Assembly (NCBI GenBank): GCA_024734495.1
Contig: JALMQS010000068.1
Span: forward strand, 2,899,501 to 2,963,500
DNA: 64,000 bases
Source: Forficula auricularia
Taxonomy: Eukaryota; Arthropoda; Insecta; Dermaptera; Forficulidae
Reading direction: 5' to 3'
Notes under the pieces: model-generated
Told to the model about the DNA's origin: nothing
The model's database searches: none
What the model saw: the letters and a program-made list of their open reading frames with translations, nothing else
Shown here: piece by piece, positions 22,191 to 33,102 of the stretch
Numbering within the stretch: the stretch's first letter is position 1
Layout: each line of letters starts with the position of its first letter
Position numbers and translations under genes: made by a program

Positions 22191-22605
22191 CAGTTAAGTT
22201 ATAACATTCCATAGATGGCTTTTTGTATAAAAACACATTTTTTAATTAATTTTTTCCCATGAGATGAACATTTTTAAATATTTTTTATTTTACTCACTAA
22301 ACAGGAATTTGATTAAAATTTTTATCTGAAAATAATAAAAAAAGACAATGAATAGATATATAAGTTTCTGAAAGAATGTCTTCATTGAATATAAACGGTG
22401 GTATTCATTCATGTATTTACCATAATGGTGAGTCAAATAGGTCTATATGGTGATATGAAGAGGCTCAACACATTGATTTCTTCTGGAGTCGAACCTTATG
22501 CTACATAACTTGACATCATTCACATTCATTTATATATTTCTCTTCGATTTAGAATTTTTTCAATTGGAATTTAGAAGTACAATTTTTACCATGAATTAGG
22601 TAGGT

Positions 22606-22660
22606 GAGATTGATTGATCTTTATTATTAGCCTTCTCGGCTATTTTTTTTTTTACATTTA
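22606..22660 (-). mobile_element. LINE 3' end (minus strand)
   Basis: On the minus strand ATAGCCGAGAAGGCTAATAA leads into AATAAAGATCAATCAATC. The same kind of ending, AATAGCTAATAAAGATTATT, closes the plus-strand fragment at about 23070. Confidence 0.4.
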
Positions 22661-22813
22661 TAGTTTTACATTTATATTTTTACATATAGTTTGACATATT
22701 AATTTACAATTTTAGGTACAAGTAATATAATTCTTCACATTAACAGTTTCAATATAATAGGACATATTAATAAAAAATGAGAAAGTGGAACAGGTAAAGA
22801 AAAGAAGATACCT

Positions 22814-23072
22814 ATGGTAGGTATTATGTCTCAACAGAATAAGAAAACACATCCCGGCCTATACAGCTTCCCTTATCTACAGAACAATAACATCGCCACA
22901 TTCCATGTAGTGCCCGATAGTTCCGTATGTAAAACGGATTTTGACGGGCTACAAAAACCCCAGAATAAAGCAATGAGGAATACACCAAAGGGCAACAGGC
23001 ACACCAAGCAAAACAATGTTTGGAGCATTTTAAAAGTTGTATTATATGATGTATAGCTACAATAGCTAATAA
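22814..23072 (+). pseudogene. LINE reverse transcriptase C-terminal fragment
   Basis: DFDGLQKPQNKAMRNTPKGN resembles the LQKLQNRAMR-type thumb and C-terminal motif of Jockey/R1-like reverse transcriptases. It ends in AATAGCTAATAAAGATTATT, a LINE-like 3' end. It stands tail to tail with the minus-strand fragment at 23079. Confidence 0.55.
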
Positions 23073-23078
23073 AGATTA

Positions 23079-23510
23079 TTATCTTTGTAAAATGTATTCT
23101 TTTAATTTTCGTTTAAATATTATAAGACTGTCACATTGTTTTAACTCTGTTGGAATGTCATTATACATTTTTATGCCTTCATAAAATAAACTTTTTTGCG
23201 CACTTTTCGTTCTTCGAAATTGTATCATAATATTGTCTGCTTGGCTCGTTCGACCCCCCACTAATACTATTTTATTTCCTAATTCTATGGGCAGCATTCC
23301 CTTTATAATTTTAAAAATAAAAATACAAACATTATAGTACAACCTTTGCCTTATAGACATAAATTGCAATACTTGTAGCAGGATTATTGTTAGAGAGAAG
23401 TCCGACCTTTTGAAAGTTTCATTTTTAATTGGTTTACTCTTAGGCTTACCATGAGTCTCGATTGTAAAGTATGGTTCAGGTGTCCCAGTCAGTTTGTCAT
23501 TTAGTTCCAA
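23079..23510 (-). pseudogene. LINE reverse transcriptase C-terminal fragment (minus)
   Basis: The 143-residue frame contains LQFMSIRQRLYYNVCIFIFK, FKIIKGMLPIELG, and QKSLFYEGIKMYNDIPTELK with FKRKLKEYI at the end. This is the typical C terminus of insect Jockey/R1-type reverse transcriptases. About 110 residues match the expected order; the N-terminal 25 residues do not and may be flanking sequence. It lacks the catalytic half. Confidence 0.8.
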
Positions 23511-23976
23511 AAAGTGTTACCTCGGCAAAGTTAATTGTGAAATACATTTTAGTGGATTTCTCGACGCGATTAAAAATACAAAGAAATTGAAGAAATAGTA
23601 AAATTTTTTCAAGACTCGGCACGGTTGCTAGTTAAAGCCGCAACAAGTAATTTCTTTTGTTCATTTTCGTTTGAATTTTACTGAAATCCAATTGAATATT
23701 CTCTCTCTATATAACGAGTACAAAAGGGCATTCCTAGAATAATAGAAATTAAGAAATTAATCTTTAAAAGTCTGAAACAGGTTTGAACTTGTATTTGGCA
23801 ACCTTGAATAGACCTTAGCTCTAAAGAAAGAGAGATCATTCTATCCACGGTCTTTGTGATTATTTTTATCGATTAGATTCTAACGAAAGAATCACTCACC
23901 AGCAAATTAAATAATAACAAAGTGAAAACTTTTTCAAGACTCGTTACACTAGAGATAATTATTAATAAATTTAAAT
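23511..23976. other. Unannotated DNA
   Basis: No feature recognised upstream of the palindromic element. Confidence 0.35.
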
Positions 23977-24130
23977 ATAAATTATTTATTTTAAAAAGAA
24001 CCGTGTTTGGTGGCCCTATTTTATTTAAATTGAATTGGCTAAGGGGCCAGTAAGGGGAAAATAAAAAGTTGAAATAAAAGTCAACTTCTATTTGTTACTT
24101 TATTTTGGGCAGACGTAATCGATATTTTTA

Positions 24131-24166
24131 CAACGTTTCGAGCGCTATACCGCTGCTCTTCATCAG
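24131..24166 (-). ncRNA. Hammerhead motif, left arm
   Basis: Minus strand: CUGAUGA, extra A, stem II GAGC/GCUC, GAAA, then CGUU, in which ACGU is a self-complementary minimal stem III. Stem I pairing is weak. Mirrored at 26126-26165. Confidence 0.5.
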
Positions 24167-24964
24167 TGCACGTCAACTGGAAAAGATCATTGCATGTTTT
24201 AATTTTTTGTTTTAACATTTATAATAAATTTTTAAAGGGTGGAAATGAGGATTATATACTACTCACCCAAGTCACAAAAACACGTAAAATCTATTTCCAG
24301 CAGACGTTTTACATTAAGAATCATTACACTGGTAAAACAAGTTATTCCAACAGAACAATCTCAAATACTGTCTTTCGACCTGCCTTCATCATACATACAC
24401 AGAAGCAAAGTTCCCACTCCACTCAAGATCATACGCACTTCAGGCTATTTATAAATACACATATCACACAAAAGATCGATAATTGATACAAAATTTAAAT
24501 AATTAAAGTTAGTCAATTGATATAAAAAATCCATATTTACAATTAAAAGTAGGTCATTTGGTATAAATTTTATATACATAATTAAAAGCCAGCCAAACGA
24601 TATAAAACATATATACATAATTAAAGTTAGTCAATAAAATAAATAATAAATAAACAAAACAAATAAATAAATAAAATCCACACATACAATTAAAAGCAAG
24701 GTCATTTGATATAAAATTTATATAAATAATTAAAAGTTTGTCAATATTTACATATTTCAAAACTAAATCTGGTTGATTTTGTCAAGTAGACAAGTGTAGA
24801 GAGTGGATATTTTTAATACATCAAGCTTGTAATTTATGGCGTTGTTGATGTCCATTTGTATATAAATACCCTCCTTGTATTTTCTTTTCCATGTGACTCT
24901 CTCACTGTCCACTATTTTTGCATCTTCGAAATTCATCAAATGCCCATTGTCAACTGCATGTACG

Positions 24965-25530
24965 GCAGAAAATATAAGAACAAGAACAATAATTATAACA
25001 AACAAAACCCAGATCTTGTGCCACAAACAAAGAGAGGGTCAATTATATATATAGAAGGATTAGCTCAAAAAATTCAAGCAATGTTTAAAAAATATAATAT
25101 TGACATTGCAATGAGACCGAAAAAACCATTGTTGAGCATATACAATAACAAGGATAGAGAACGTGAAGAGGATAGATCCAATATCATTTATAGGATTCAA
25201 TGCTCATCTTGCAGGGACTTGGAAGATAAAACAAGAGTGTACTATGGAGAAAGTTGCCGCCCTTTATGTGTTCGTTTAAAAGAACACACTTCATCGGTTG
25301 TTAAGGGAAATTTGGTCAGTGCATTGGCCGTACATGCAGTTGACAATGGGCATTTGATGAATTTCGAAGATGCAAAAATAGTGGACAGTGAGAGAGTCAC
25401 ATGGAAAAGAAAATACAAGGAGGGTATTTATATACAAATGGACATCAACAACGCCATAAATTACAAGCTTGATGTATTAAAAATATCCACTCTCTACACT
25501 TGTCTACTTGACAAAATCAACCAGATTTAG
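24965..25530 (+). pseudogene. Penelope-like GIY-YIG endonuclease (5'-truncated)
   Basis: In one frame to TAG at 25528-25530: linker GLAQKIQAMFKKYNIDIAMR, then NIIYRIQCSSC, a short insert, RVYYGESCRPLCVRLKEH (GIY-YIG core with Tyr, Gly and catalytic Arg), VSALAVHAVDNGHLMNFED, and VTWKRKYKEGIYIQ carrying the likely catalytic Glu. The endonuclease domain is uninterrupted. The reverse transcriptase that should precede it is absent and replaced by the inverted arm; the frame upstream to 24856 is arm sequence. The last about 67 codons also occur reversed in the left arm. Confidence 0.88.
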
Positions 25531-26125
25531 TTTTGAAATATGTAAATATTGACAAACTTTTAATTATTTATATAAATTTTATATCAAATGACCTTGCTTT
25601 TAATTGTATGTGTGGATTTTATTTATTTATTTGTTTTGTTTATTTATTATTTATTTTATTGACTAACTTTAATTATGTATATATGTTTTATATCGTTTGG
25701 CTGGCTTTTAATTATGTATATAAAATTTATACCAAATGACCTACTTTTAATTGTAAATATGGATTTTTTATATCAATTGACTAACTTTAATTATTTAAAT
25801 TTTGTATCAATTATCGATCTTTTGTGTGATATGTGTATTTATAAATAGCCTGGAGTGCGTTGATCTTGAGTGGAGTGGGAACTTTGCTTCTGTGTATGTA
25901 TGATGAAGGCAGGTCGAAAGACAGTATTTGAGATTGTTCTGTTGGAATAACTTGTTTTACCAGTGTAATGATTCTTAATGTAAAACGTCTGCTGGAAATA
26001 GATTTTACGTGTTTTTGTGACTTGGGTGAGTAGTATATAATCCTCATTTCCACCCTTTAAAAATTTATTATAAATGTTAAAACAAAAAATTAAAACATGC
26101 AATGATCTTTTCCAGTTGACGTGCA

Positions 26126-26165
26126 CTGATGAAGAGCAGCGGTATAGCGTTCGAAACGTTGTAAA
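26126..26165 (+). ncRNA. Hammerhead motif, right arm
   Basis: CTGATGA at 26126-26132, extra A, stem II GAGC facing GUUC (one base changed relative to the left arm, creating a G-U pair), GAAA, CGUU. Core intact, stem I weak. Confidence 0.5.
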
Positions 26166-26429
26166 AATATCGATTACGTCTGCCCAAAATAAAGTAACAA
26201 ATAGAAGTTGACTTTTATTTCAACTTTTTATTTTCCCCTTACTGGCCCCTTAGCCAATTCAATTTAAATAAATTATTTATTTATTACCGTAGTATAACAT
26301 CCTCTTGAAATCTCAATAGAATAATTCAAAAAATAAAATTTTCTGCCTTTTGAACGAGATATTCCAAAATCTAATCAGTTCTACGCATATGTATTGAAAC
26401 AAATGTACTTTTTGACTTTCCATTCTTGT

Positions 26430-26660
26430 TAAGGGAGAAAGGTATGGGTTCTTGGTGAAACATTTTAAATAAAGTAAAGAAAATTTTGAATAATTTTAGA
26501 AACTTATTATTTAGTATTATATATTTTAAATTTTAAAAAGTTTCTAAAATTTTTCAAAATTTTCTTTACTTTATTTCCGTAAAATAATTAAACTTGAGCA
26601 AGATGCAAGATATTATTATATTAAAACACCTAGAACCAACACCTAACTCCTTGAAACTTA
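26430..26660. mobile_element. Foldback unit with shared GGTTCTAGGTGAAACA terminus
   Basis: The left end GGGTTCTTGGTGAAACATTT and the right end CACCTAGAACCAACACC are inverted versions of one terminus. Between them AATAAAGTAAAGAAAATTTT faces its inverse at about 26545-26573. The right half also holds TTGAGCAAGATGC, shared with 52980 and 53125. No coding sequence. Confidence 0.65.
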
Positions 26661-26984
26661 TTTATTTCCGTACTTGGGTTATTGTGGGTATCAGATATAC
26701 AAGGAGAAAAAAATTATGCTTGAAAAATATTTTTCTCCGCGTTTCAGGCATTTTAAATTTGCACATTGAGGAAATTTTTATTTTTATGTGTGATTTAATA
26801 CTAGGGCCGCATGGGAGGAGGGTAATTTTTAATCTGAGTTCATGCTAGTGATATATACTATATATATTAATCGTTTAGCTCAGTGAAGAGTAATTAAAAA
26901 TTCATAATCTTTATGAATCAACAGCTCTGCTACTCTCGGCAAAATAAAAACTTTTCAATTAATTAAAAATCATTACTACTTAAT

Positions 26985-27201
26985 GAATCGGATTAGCCGA
27001 GAGCTTAAAGACACTAGCCTTCTAAGCAGGAGTCCCGGGTTCGAGTCCGAGTCCCTGCAATGATATTTGACCGGCTATAATCTGATTCCTAGTCACCAAT
27101 CCGTCTGGCAAGCGTGGTGACTTAAAGCCAACCCCTTCCATTTGATGGAAGAGGCCTATATTCAGCAGTGGATTGTCGATATCGACAGGGTGATGATGAT
27201 G
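26985..27201 (+). mobile_element. tRNA-derived SINE with GAT tail
   Basis: A-box-like TTAGCCGAGAGC and perfect B box GGTTCGAGTCC sit at tRNA-like spacing, forming an RNA polymerase III promoter. The body ends CAGCAGTGGATTGTCGAT and a GATGATGATGA tail. A perfect 10-bp target duplication, ACTACTTAAT, lies at 26975-26984 and 27202-27211. Depends on an unknown LINE for movement. Confidence 0.92.
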
Positions 27202-27211
27202 ACTACTTAAT

Positions 27212-27654
27212 TGTTTTTCTTTGTTAACCACTTCACAAAAAAAAGACTAACTTTTTAATCATAAATGCTTTGCTGAATATAATTCTCTCTTTGAAAAATC
27301 ATATAAAAGTGGGTCATTTTTTTTATTTCGAATAAATTCTCGGAATTGTCCCGGTTTGAAAAAAAATATTATGATAATTCTACTCTTAGATATTGTTATT
27401 ATATGTTATTAGTCGTACCTACAGAGAAATAGTGTTGTCAAAGATTGTTCATTTTTTTCAAATAAATGTAAAACGAGACAGGAGTGTATAAGTTAAACTG
27501 AGAGAACTTTGAAGAAGTTAATAAGGAATTGCTCTATCTTGTAAGTGAGAACAGGTCGGTCGGAGGAACCAGAAAGAAATTAACTCCAGAATTGATCTAG
27601 CTAAAATGGGATTTGATTCAAAAGAAAATTATAGTCCTCCTCTATCACCTTAGA
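27212..27654. other. Unannotated DNA
   Basis: No feature recognised. Confidence 0.35.
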
Positions 27655-27835
27655 ACAAAGAAAGGTGTTTATGAAGACATATTTATGGACTATCACCATG
27701 CACCGATATGAAAGCTGGCCGATTAGAGAGGCAAAGAGGAGTCTTCTTCGGGAGACCTTCGAAATGTGGTACTACGGAAAATTAAAGATTAAATCAGTCT
27801 ACATAGAAACATTAATATAATGAAATAACCATCTA
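27655..27835 (+). pseudogene. Decayed LINE reverse transcriptase remnant
   Basis: One frame reads LWTITMHRYE then SLLRETFEMWYYGKLKI, resembling the LYGCETWT...EAFEMWCYR motif near the C terminus of a different class of insect LINE proteins. Short and highly diverged. Confidence 0.4.
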
Positions 27836-28090
27836 ATAGAAGGACACCCAAAATCTTGGGTAAGATTAAAAAAAAATAAACACTTTCATTCTTGAACTCG
27901 TTTATCTCTATGACTTCTAGAGTCTGGAATTCATTCCTGTATTCCTCCTTAATCTTCATTGCCTCAAGAATTGATATAACTTACACACTAATTAGAATTT
28001 TAATAATCTATTAGATCTAGAGTGTAGTTCTCACTCAGTGGTACGCATACTACTAGTCAGTCGTAGAAGGGAGATGTCTAATGGTACAGT

Positions 28091-28256
28091 CGAGGGGTGA
28101 ACTGCGACCTAAAATCGTGTACACCCACTTCCACTTCCACTTTCATTTCGAAGTAGAAGACAATAGATGACAATAGATTTTCTAATGAATTCCAAAGTAA
28201 TTCCAAATAATTCCAAAGACGGTGTTCACCTAATTTCAATCGCGGTTCACCCCTCG
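28091..28256. mobile_element. MITE with CGAGGGGTGAACCGCGA ends, copy B
   Basis: 166 bp with inverted ends CGAGGGGTGAACTGCGA and TCGCGGTTCACCCCTCG-type. Perfect 8-bp duplication GGTACAGT at 28083-28090 and 28257-28264. Confidence 0.92.
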
Positions 28257-28264
28257 GGTACAGT

Positions 28265-29540
28265 TATGGACGTTGTGTCATTATATGAAACTAAAGGCTT
28301 GTTAATGATGACAATTCTATCTTCAAATTTTTTTGAAAAAAAAAATTACTTAAATTTTTTTCTCATTATTCCATTTTTTTTTTTTTTTTTTAATGAATTT
28401 TTCTTTCTTTCATAGAAAGATGTTTTGAATTTTTGTACAATTAATTATTTTCTTCCTTCAGATTAAAATTTTTATTTTTAAAGTTTTAAAATAAATTTGA
28501 AAAGTGTCTAGAAAAAATAATAGAGAGTTTATTTCGAGGTGGAATTTAATTATTTGAATTTGGTTTTTGGTGGAAATTTATAAAATTTTATTTATTTAGG
28601 TTTTAATTAATACTATAGGTCTTGCACCTTTTGTTCATCTTTGGCTCGGAATACATAAAAATAAAAATTAGATTCCCTAACTCTGGATTATTTTCTGAAA
28701 TGTTCTTTTAAAAGGTCATTAGGAAGCGCCCTTCTCGTTAAAGACGTATCAATATAGAATCCAAGACCAACCATACCCTCAGAGGAATTATGGTATGAAC
28801 GGATTCTTTCTCTCGGCGTAAGGAACCCGAAATTAATTATGTAATTTTATTGTCAGTTATGGATTTTAATTCCCTTCTTGAAACGATTATCTATAATTCT
28901 CTATAATTTTGAGATTTCAGACGAGTTTTTATTTTAATTTTTTTTTTTTTTTTTTAATTTATTTATTGACAACTTTCACTGTTACACGTGATGAATAAAA
29001 TCAGATTAAAAAAAAAAGATTAGGATTTCATAAAATTTATTTAGTGAATATTTTCCTCTTGGGGCTGTATTTTTTTATAATTTAAGTAAAATAGGTGTTA
29101 TTGTAAAGAAAAAGGTAAAATTTTGAATATTATCAGGAATAGAAGTTTAAATTTTTAAAATATCACAATATATACCTACCTGTGATTTCTAATATATAAA
29201 GGACCTATAACCATTTTATTCTGAGACAGTTTTAAGTGATGAATGACTCAAAATATGCAATTGTCTGTTACCCAAACTGAAGATAAGGCCTAGGCCAAAA
29301 TATTTAAAGAATATATTTTTTGATTCCGTCTTAAATGAAAAAGTCTTTTTCATCACATTATAACAACAATAAAAAGAGTGAACAAAACATTCTTATAATA
29401 TATTATGTTTGTACTAATAAATAGGTATGAGGTGTTTTGTAATAATCTATTCTTTATGATCTATCCTAATGGTTTGTCTGGTTAGACTTCGTATGGTGAA
29501 TTAGGAAAAAATAGTGCTAACATGACGTTTCCTATCCTAA
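28265..29540. other. Unannotated AT-rich DNA
   Basis: Long T tracts (about 28374-28392 and 28938-28955) and no recognisable gene or repeat. Confidence 0.4.
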
Positions 29541-29548
29541 AGAAATCC

Positions 29549-29701
29549 CGAGGTGTGAACTGCGACCTAATATCGTTACTTCCACTTCCAATTTCATTTA
29601 CAAGTTTGTTAGAAGACAAATGATGAAGGGGCATTATCTAATGAATTCCAAAATAATTCCACATATTTGTACACCTAATTCCAATCATGGTTCACCCCTC
29701 G
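29549..29701. mobile_element. MITE with CGAGGGGTGAACCGCGA ends, copy C
   Basis: 153 bp; flanks AGAAATCC (29541-29548) and AAAAATCC (29702-29709) match at seven of eight bases. Slightly diverged left end (CGAGGTGTGAAC). Confidence 0.85.
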
Positions 29702-29709
29702 AAAAATCC

Positions 29710-30185
29710 TTTTTATAAGAATCCCCTCGTAGAATTGAAGTGTATGATTTGTGAGAGTTCTTTATTATATACTATGGCATCTCTCTGGTAAGACTCTCTG
29801 AAACATCCTCCCGCAATATTTATGTCCACCCCATCATTTGAACACTTCTCTTCAAAAACTCTTTTACATAAAGTTATCTTTTCTCTAATCCTGTCGAGAA
29901 TTTTGTAATTATTATAGAAATTCTCCATATACTTTAATTTAAAATATTCTTCTATAACAGCACATTTTGAAGGCCTCTCTTCATAATCCTAGCTGTTGCT
30001 ACTATCATTCTAGTTTCACACCCATACGGGAGGGCCTACTCCTTAGTAAAATCACAACTGGAAAATATTTCTTCTATTATACTGATGAAGGAAAGATGGC
30101 TGTCCAAAATTGTATAAATTAGGAAAAGGAAAGAAAGGAATTCAATCAGTAAAGGAAGCCACTGACGAATAAAAACTCCCAGTTG
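29710..30185. other. Unannotated DNA
   Basis: No feature recognised. Confidence 0.35.
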
Positions 30186-30232
30186 TAGAAAACAGTTTCG
30201 GCTTTAATTATATAATGCCATCGTCAGTTCCA
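30186..30232 (-). ncRNA. Hammerhead ribozyme motif
   Basis: Minus strand: stem I UGGAA/UUCUA (five pairs), core CUGACGA (position 7 may be any base), extra U, stem II GGC/GCC with a 14-nt loop, GAAA, then CUGUU with cleavage after GUU. The stem I partner lies at plus 30186-30190. No surrounding element boundaries were found. Confidence 0.55.
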
Positions 30233-30691
30233 ATGATAATATTTGCAAACTCAATATACAGTGCCGGCCTAAGGACAATTGGCGCTCTAAGCGAGTTTTT
30301 GTTTGGCGCCCTTAATTTTTTTACTTTATCCAATGCGAAGCATGGAGAAAGTATTGTAATCGGTCTCGAGGCAAGCGTGGCTTCAAAGGGTCTTCAGGTA
30401 AAGACTACGGAACCCATGGTCTCAATTAAAGTCACAAATTGTAATATTCAATTAGGTTGAATTTTAGCACGTGACGGTTTTGCCAAAAATTACATGGGGT
30501 CTAGTATCTATCAAAATTTATGATCTACAAATAACATCTCGTAATACAGCCAACAGTATTTCAAAATAAGTGAAATTTTTCTCAAATTTTTTTTAAATTT
30601 CTTTATCATTTTCAATTTTATTCAAAGTTACTACTTTAAATTTTGTACCTTTCTTGATAGAGATTTTCTTTAGGAGACGGACTGGTATAAA

Positions 30692-30864
30692 TATGCAATT
30701 GGATGTTGATGAAAGCAGTCCACGGTGGTTGTAAAACCCTGAAGAAGGAGAGAATAAATCTCCGAAACGTCGGTTTTAACAAATAAATGTAAAATAATAA
30801 AACCTCTATAGTCTTATTTTTTTACAACCACCGTGGACTGCTTTCATCAACATCCAATTGCATT
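30692..30864. mobile_element. Foldback element carrying a hammerhead
   Basis: About 43 bp at 30692-30735 (core GCAGTCCACGGTGGTTG) recurs as a perfect inverse at 30821-30863. A hammerhead starts right at the inner edge of the left arm. A diverged copy lies at 36281-36394. Non-coding. Confidence 0.8.
30732..30778 (+). ncRNA. Hammerhead ribozyme motif (stem III reduced to ACGU)
   Basis: Stem I UAAAACC (30732-30738) pairs perfectly with GGUUUUA (30772-30778). Core CUGAAGA 30739-30745, extra A, stem II GGAGA/UCUCC (five pairs), GAAA 30764-30767, then CGUC with cleavage after GUC. ACGU is self-complementary, so stem III could form only between two molecules. All required core bases are present. 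Confidence 0.7.
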
Positions 30865-30869
30865 TGTAC

Positions 30870-31676
30870 CTTTCTTTTTGAATAATCTATAAGATGCTAA
30901 AATATTCAGGCTGCTGACCAAGATCTTTATAATTCTTCTGGAGAAAATGAAAGGAAAAATGAATGTTTTATACTCACATAGATACATCTATTATAGGGAA
31001 ATATTTAGTCTTTTTTTAAGCTCAATTACTTTATATTACCTCTCTTACTGACAACTATAGACTTTTATCATAATTTACATATATTAAGATTGTGTATTTA
31101 CAGCTCAGTCATTTACTTTGTAATACTAGTAACTCATTGAAAATGTTTAAACGTGGAAGCTACAGGTGGTCTGCAGGGTCAAAATGACCAGCTCATCATC
31201 TTCTTCACTATTATAGGAAGAATAAAGAAGAAAGAAATAGAATTAAAAAATAAGTGTCAGAACCATATAAACATCTTGATTTTGTTTACTGTAGATGGGT
31301 TGTTGTATCTTACTTAAATGTTTGTTAGTCGAATAGTCAATTTCAAAGTGAATTAAAAATTTAGATAATAAAAATAATATTTAAACACACACATTGAATC
31401 AAAGTTTGTTTTATACAGTTGAAATAATTAATTTTCAATTTATTTGTCAAAAAATAAATAATATTCATAATAATGAGATAAATAGTACAAATAATAGCAA
31501 AAAGATCATTTTGATTAATGGAGACCATTAAGAAATAATTTTTATAAAAAATAAACTGCAACGAATTGTTTCTAAACTTTATCCAAATTCATTTGAAATA
31601 TTAATATTTTTGTTCCTTTATTATTAATCAGATATCACTTGCAATTTGTAGTTCATGTTGACATTAATTTTAAATA
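30870..31676. other. Unannotated AT-rich DNA
   Basis: No feature recognised. Confidence 0.4.
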
Positions 31677-31939
31677 ATTCTCATTTAATAGTCGAGGAAT
31701 AATCATTCTACATTGGATTTTTGACATTTCGGTTATTATTGTAACCATTGCTGAAGACATGGAGGAATCGACTTAAAATCAAAAATATCCATCGATTCTC
31801 ATCTAATACTTGAGGAATAACAATTCTACATTAGGTTTTTGACGTTTCGATTATTATTGGTAACCATTGCTGAAGACATGGAGGAATCGACTTAAAATAA
31901 AAAATAACGATCGATTCTCATCTAATACTAGAGGAATTA
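31677..31939 (-). repeat. 118-bp tandem repeat with hammerhead-like motif
   Basis: Two full units (31677-31794 and 31795-31913) and a partial third. Each unit contains on the minus strand GGTTA...TAACC or a variant immediately before CGAAATGTC or CGAAACGTC, preceded by GTCTTCAGCAAT. The GAAA-plus-mini-stem-III half matches the other hammerheads, but CUGANGA is replaced. Tandem hammerhead arrays are known in animal satellites and retrozymes. Confidence 0.7.
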
Positions 31940-32224
31940 CCTTATTGCTTTTGCTTCCTAAGTTTAATTTACTAAGCCTATAAGGTTAAGAGAACAAAAA
32001 CCCCTATATGATTTCATACTCTTGATTAAAATTGAAAAAGAAAAAATTTATATTTGCGTGTTGTAATAAATGGAGAAGCGTTGAGTAATATATACTAATA
32101 CCCTTATTGGTATATTCTGGAATATTTCGAATTTTGAACAAATTAATAAGCTAGAAAATAAATGAAAATGATAAAACTGATGATTGAGGTAAGAACAGTA
32201 AATGATTGGGTCTGATTGATTCTG
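31940..32224. other. Unannotated DNA
   Basis: Nothing recognised. Confidence 0.35.
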
Positions 32225-32290
32225 TTGGTTAGAATATCACGCTAGATGTCAAGACCAGGGTTCGAATATTGGCTAGTCCTATTGTCAATT
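32225..32290 (+). mobile_element. tRNA-like SINE head interrupted by hAT
   Basis: GTTGGTTAGAATATC resembles an A box and GGTTCGAATATT a B box at tRNA-like spacing. The hAT element at 32292 inserted about 20 bp after the B box, so the SINE body would continue after 33110. No intact tRNA cloverleaf. Confidence 0.5.
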
Positions 32291-32291
32291 T

Positions 32292-33102
32292 CAGCGGTGG
32301 GCGGTGACTTTTCACCCAGGGGATGCTGTCTATAAAAGTACCCTTCATTTTTTTTAATTTTTATTTTAATCTTCGGTTTTTTTTTAAATTTCATCGATAT
32401 GGCATCATTTTCGTTATTTTTCAAATTGAACATTAAATTATTTAACAATATCTATATTTTGGGAAACTCGCCTAAACGGATACTACTTTGTGTTAGTGTG
32501 AGTAGGAGTCAGAAATTAATTCTTGTGATTTAAACTCCACAGTCCCTAAGATGAAAATCGACCATCTTCCACAATGAATCAGCCTGTCCTATAAGAAAAT
32601 CTTAATTTTCTCTATTGCTAAAAGCAAGCTATGACTTAGTTATTTCCTATCTTATAATGTATATTGAGAGTTCTTAGAAATGGATTAGTCCAGAGATTCT
32701 CGAATCATCTTTATTTATCTCTTTTTTGGATATTACTATTTTAATAGTTCCTCAACGAGAACAATTTTTATTCGACTAAAACTCGTCTGAACTTGTCATT
32801 AACATGCTTGAACTGAAAGATTTACCAGGCAGGGACTTCAAACCTTCTATCGGCACCCTTTTCTGAAAAATAATTCATTTTAATTGCCCCTTGAAACTAT
32901 GCAACAATTTTATTTCATTTCGAAAACCAATAGGTATACTTTTCAAAACAAAAAATGTTTTTTTATAGAAATATTTGAAATAAATTTATTTGAAAATTTA
33001 AAGATCCTCCTGAAATTTTGAAGTCTATCTTATTTATATATTTGTGAAAATACTTTAAATGTTTGAAATTTTAGGGATGCGCCTCATCCCCGCACGCCAC
33101 TG
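32292..33102. mobile_element. Non-autonomous hAT element, family 1 copy 2 (inverted)
   Basis: Inverse of the element at 2322-3051, here 811 bp. Perfect 8-bp duplication GTCAATTT at 32284-32291 and 33103-33110. Right end CGCACGCCACTG. Left end diverged (CAGCGGTGGGCGG). Confidence 0.92.

Larger units (their letters stand above)
23992..26268. mobile_element. Palindromic Penelope-like element
   Basis: Two near-identical arms, about 24020-24964 and 25328-26271 (roughly 945 bp each), face each other across a 363-bp spacer. A 14-bp repeat, TAAATTATTTATTT (23978-23991 and 26269-26282), may be the target duplication, leaving a 28-bp tail on the left only. Such asymmetrical tails are known for Penelope-like elements. 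The right arm plus spacer encode a GIY-YIG endonuclease; the left arm holds the mirrored 3' part of that gene. Each arm carries a hammerhead motif. Few arm differences suggest recent formation. Confidence 0.85.

Noticed and set aside
26985..27060. Candidate tRNA gene
   Set aside because: No acceptor stem; SINE with target duplication.
28167..28415. 82-residue open frame ending in a Phe run
   Set aside because: It overlaps a MITE and a T tract.
30262..30300. hAT-like end CAGTGCCGGCCTAAGG
   Set aside because: No matching right end or duplication within several kilobases.
31677..31939. CRISPR-like array
   Set aside because: Units of 118 bp are repeated whole with no unique spacers; eukaryotic tandem repeat.
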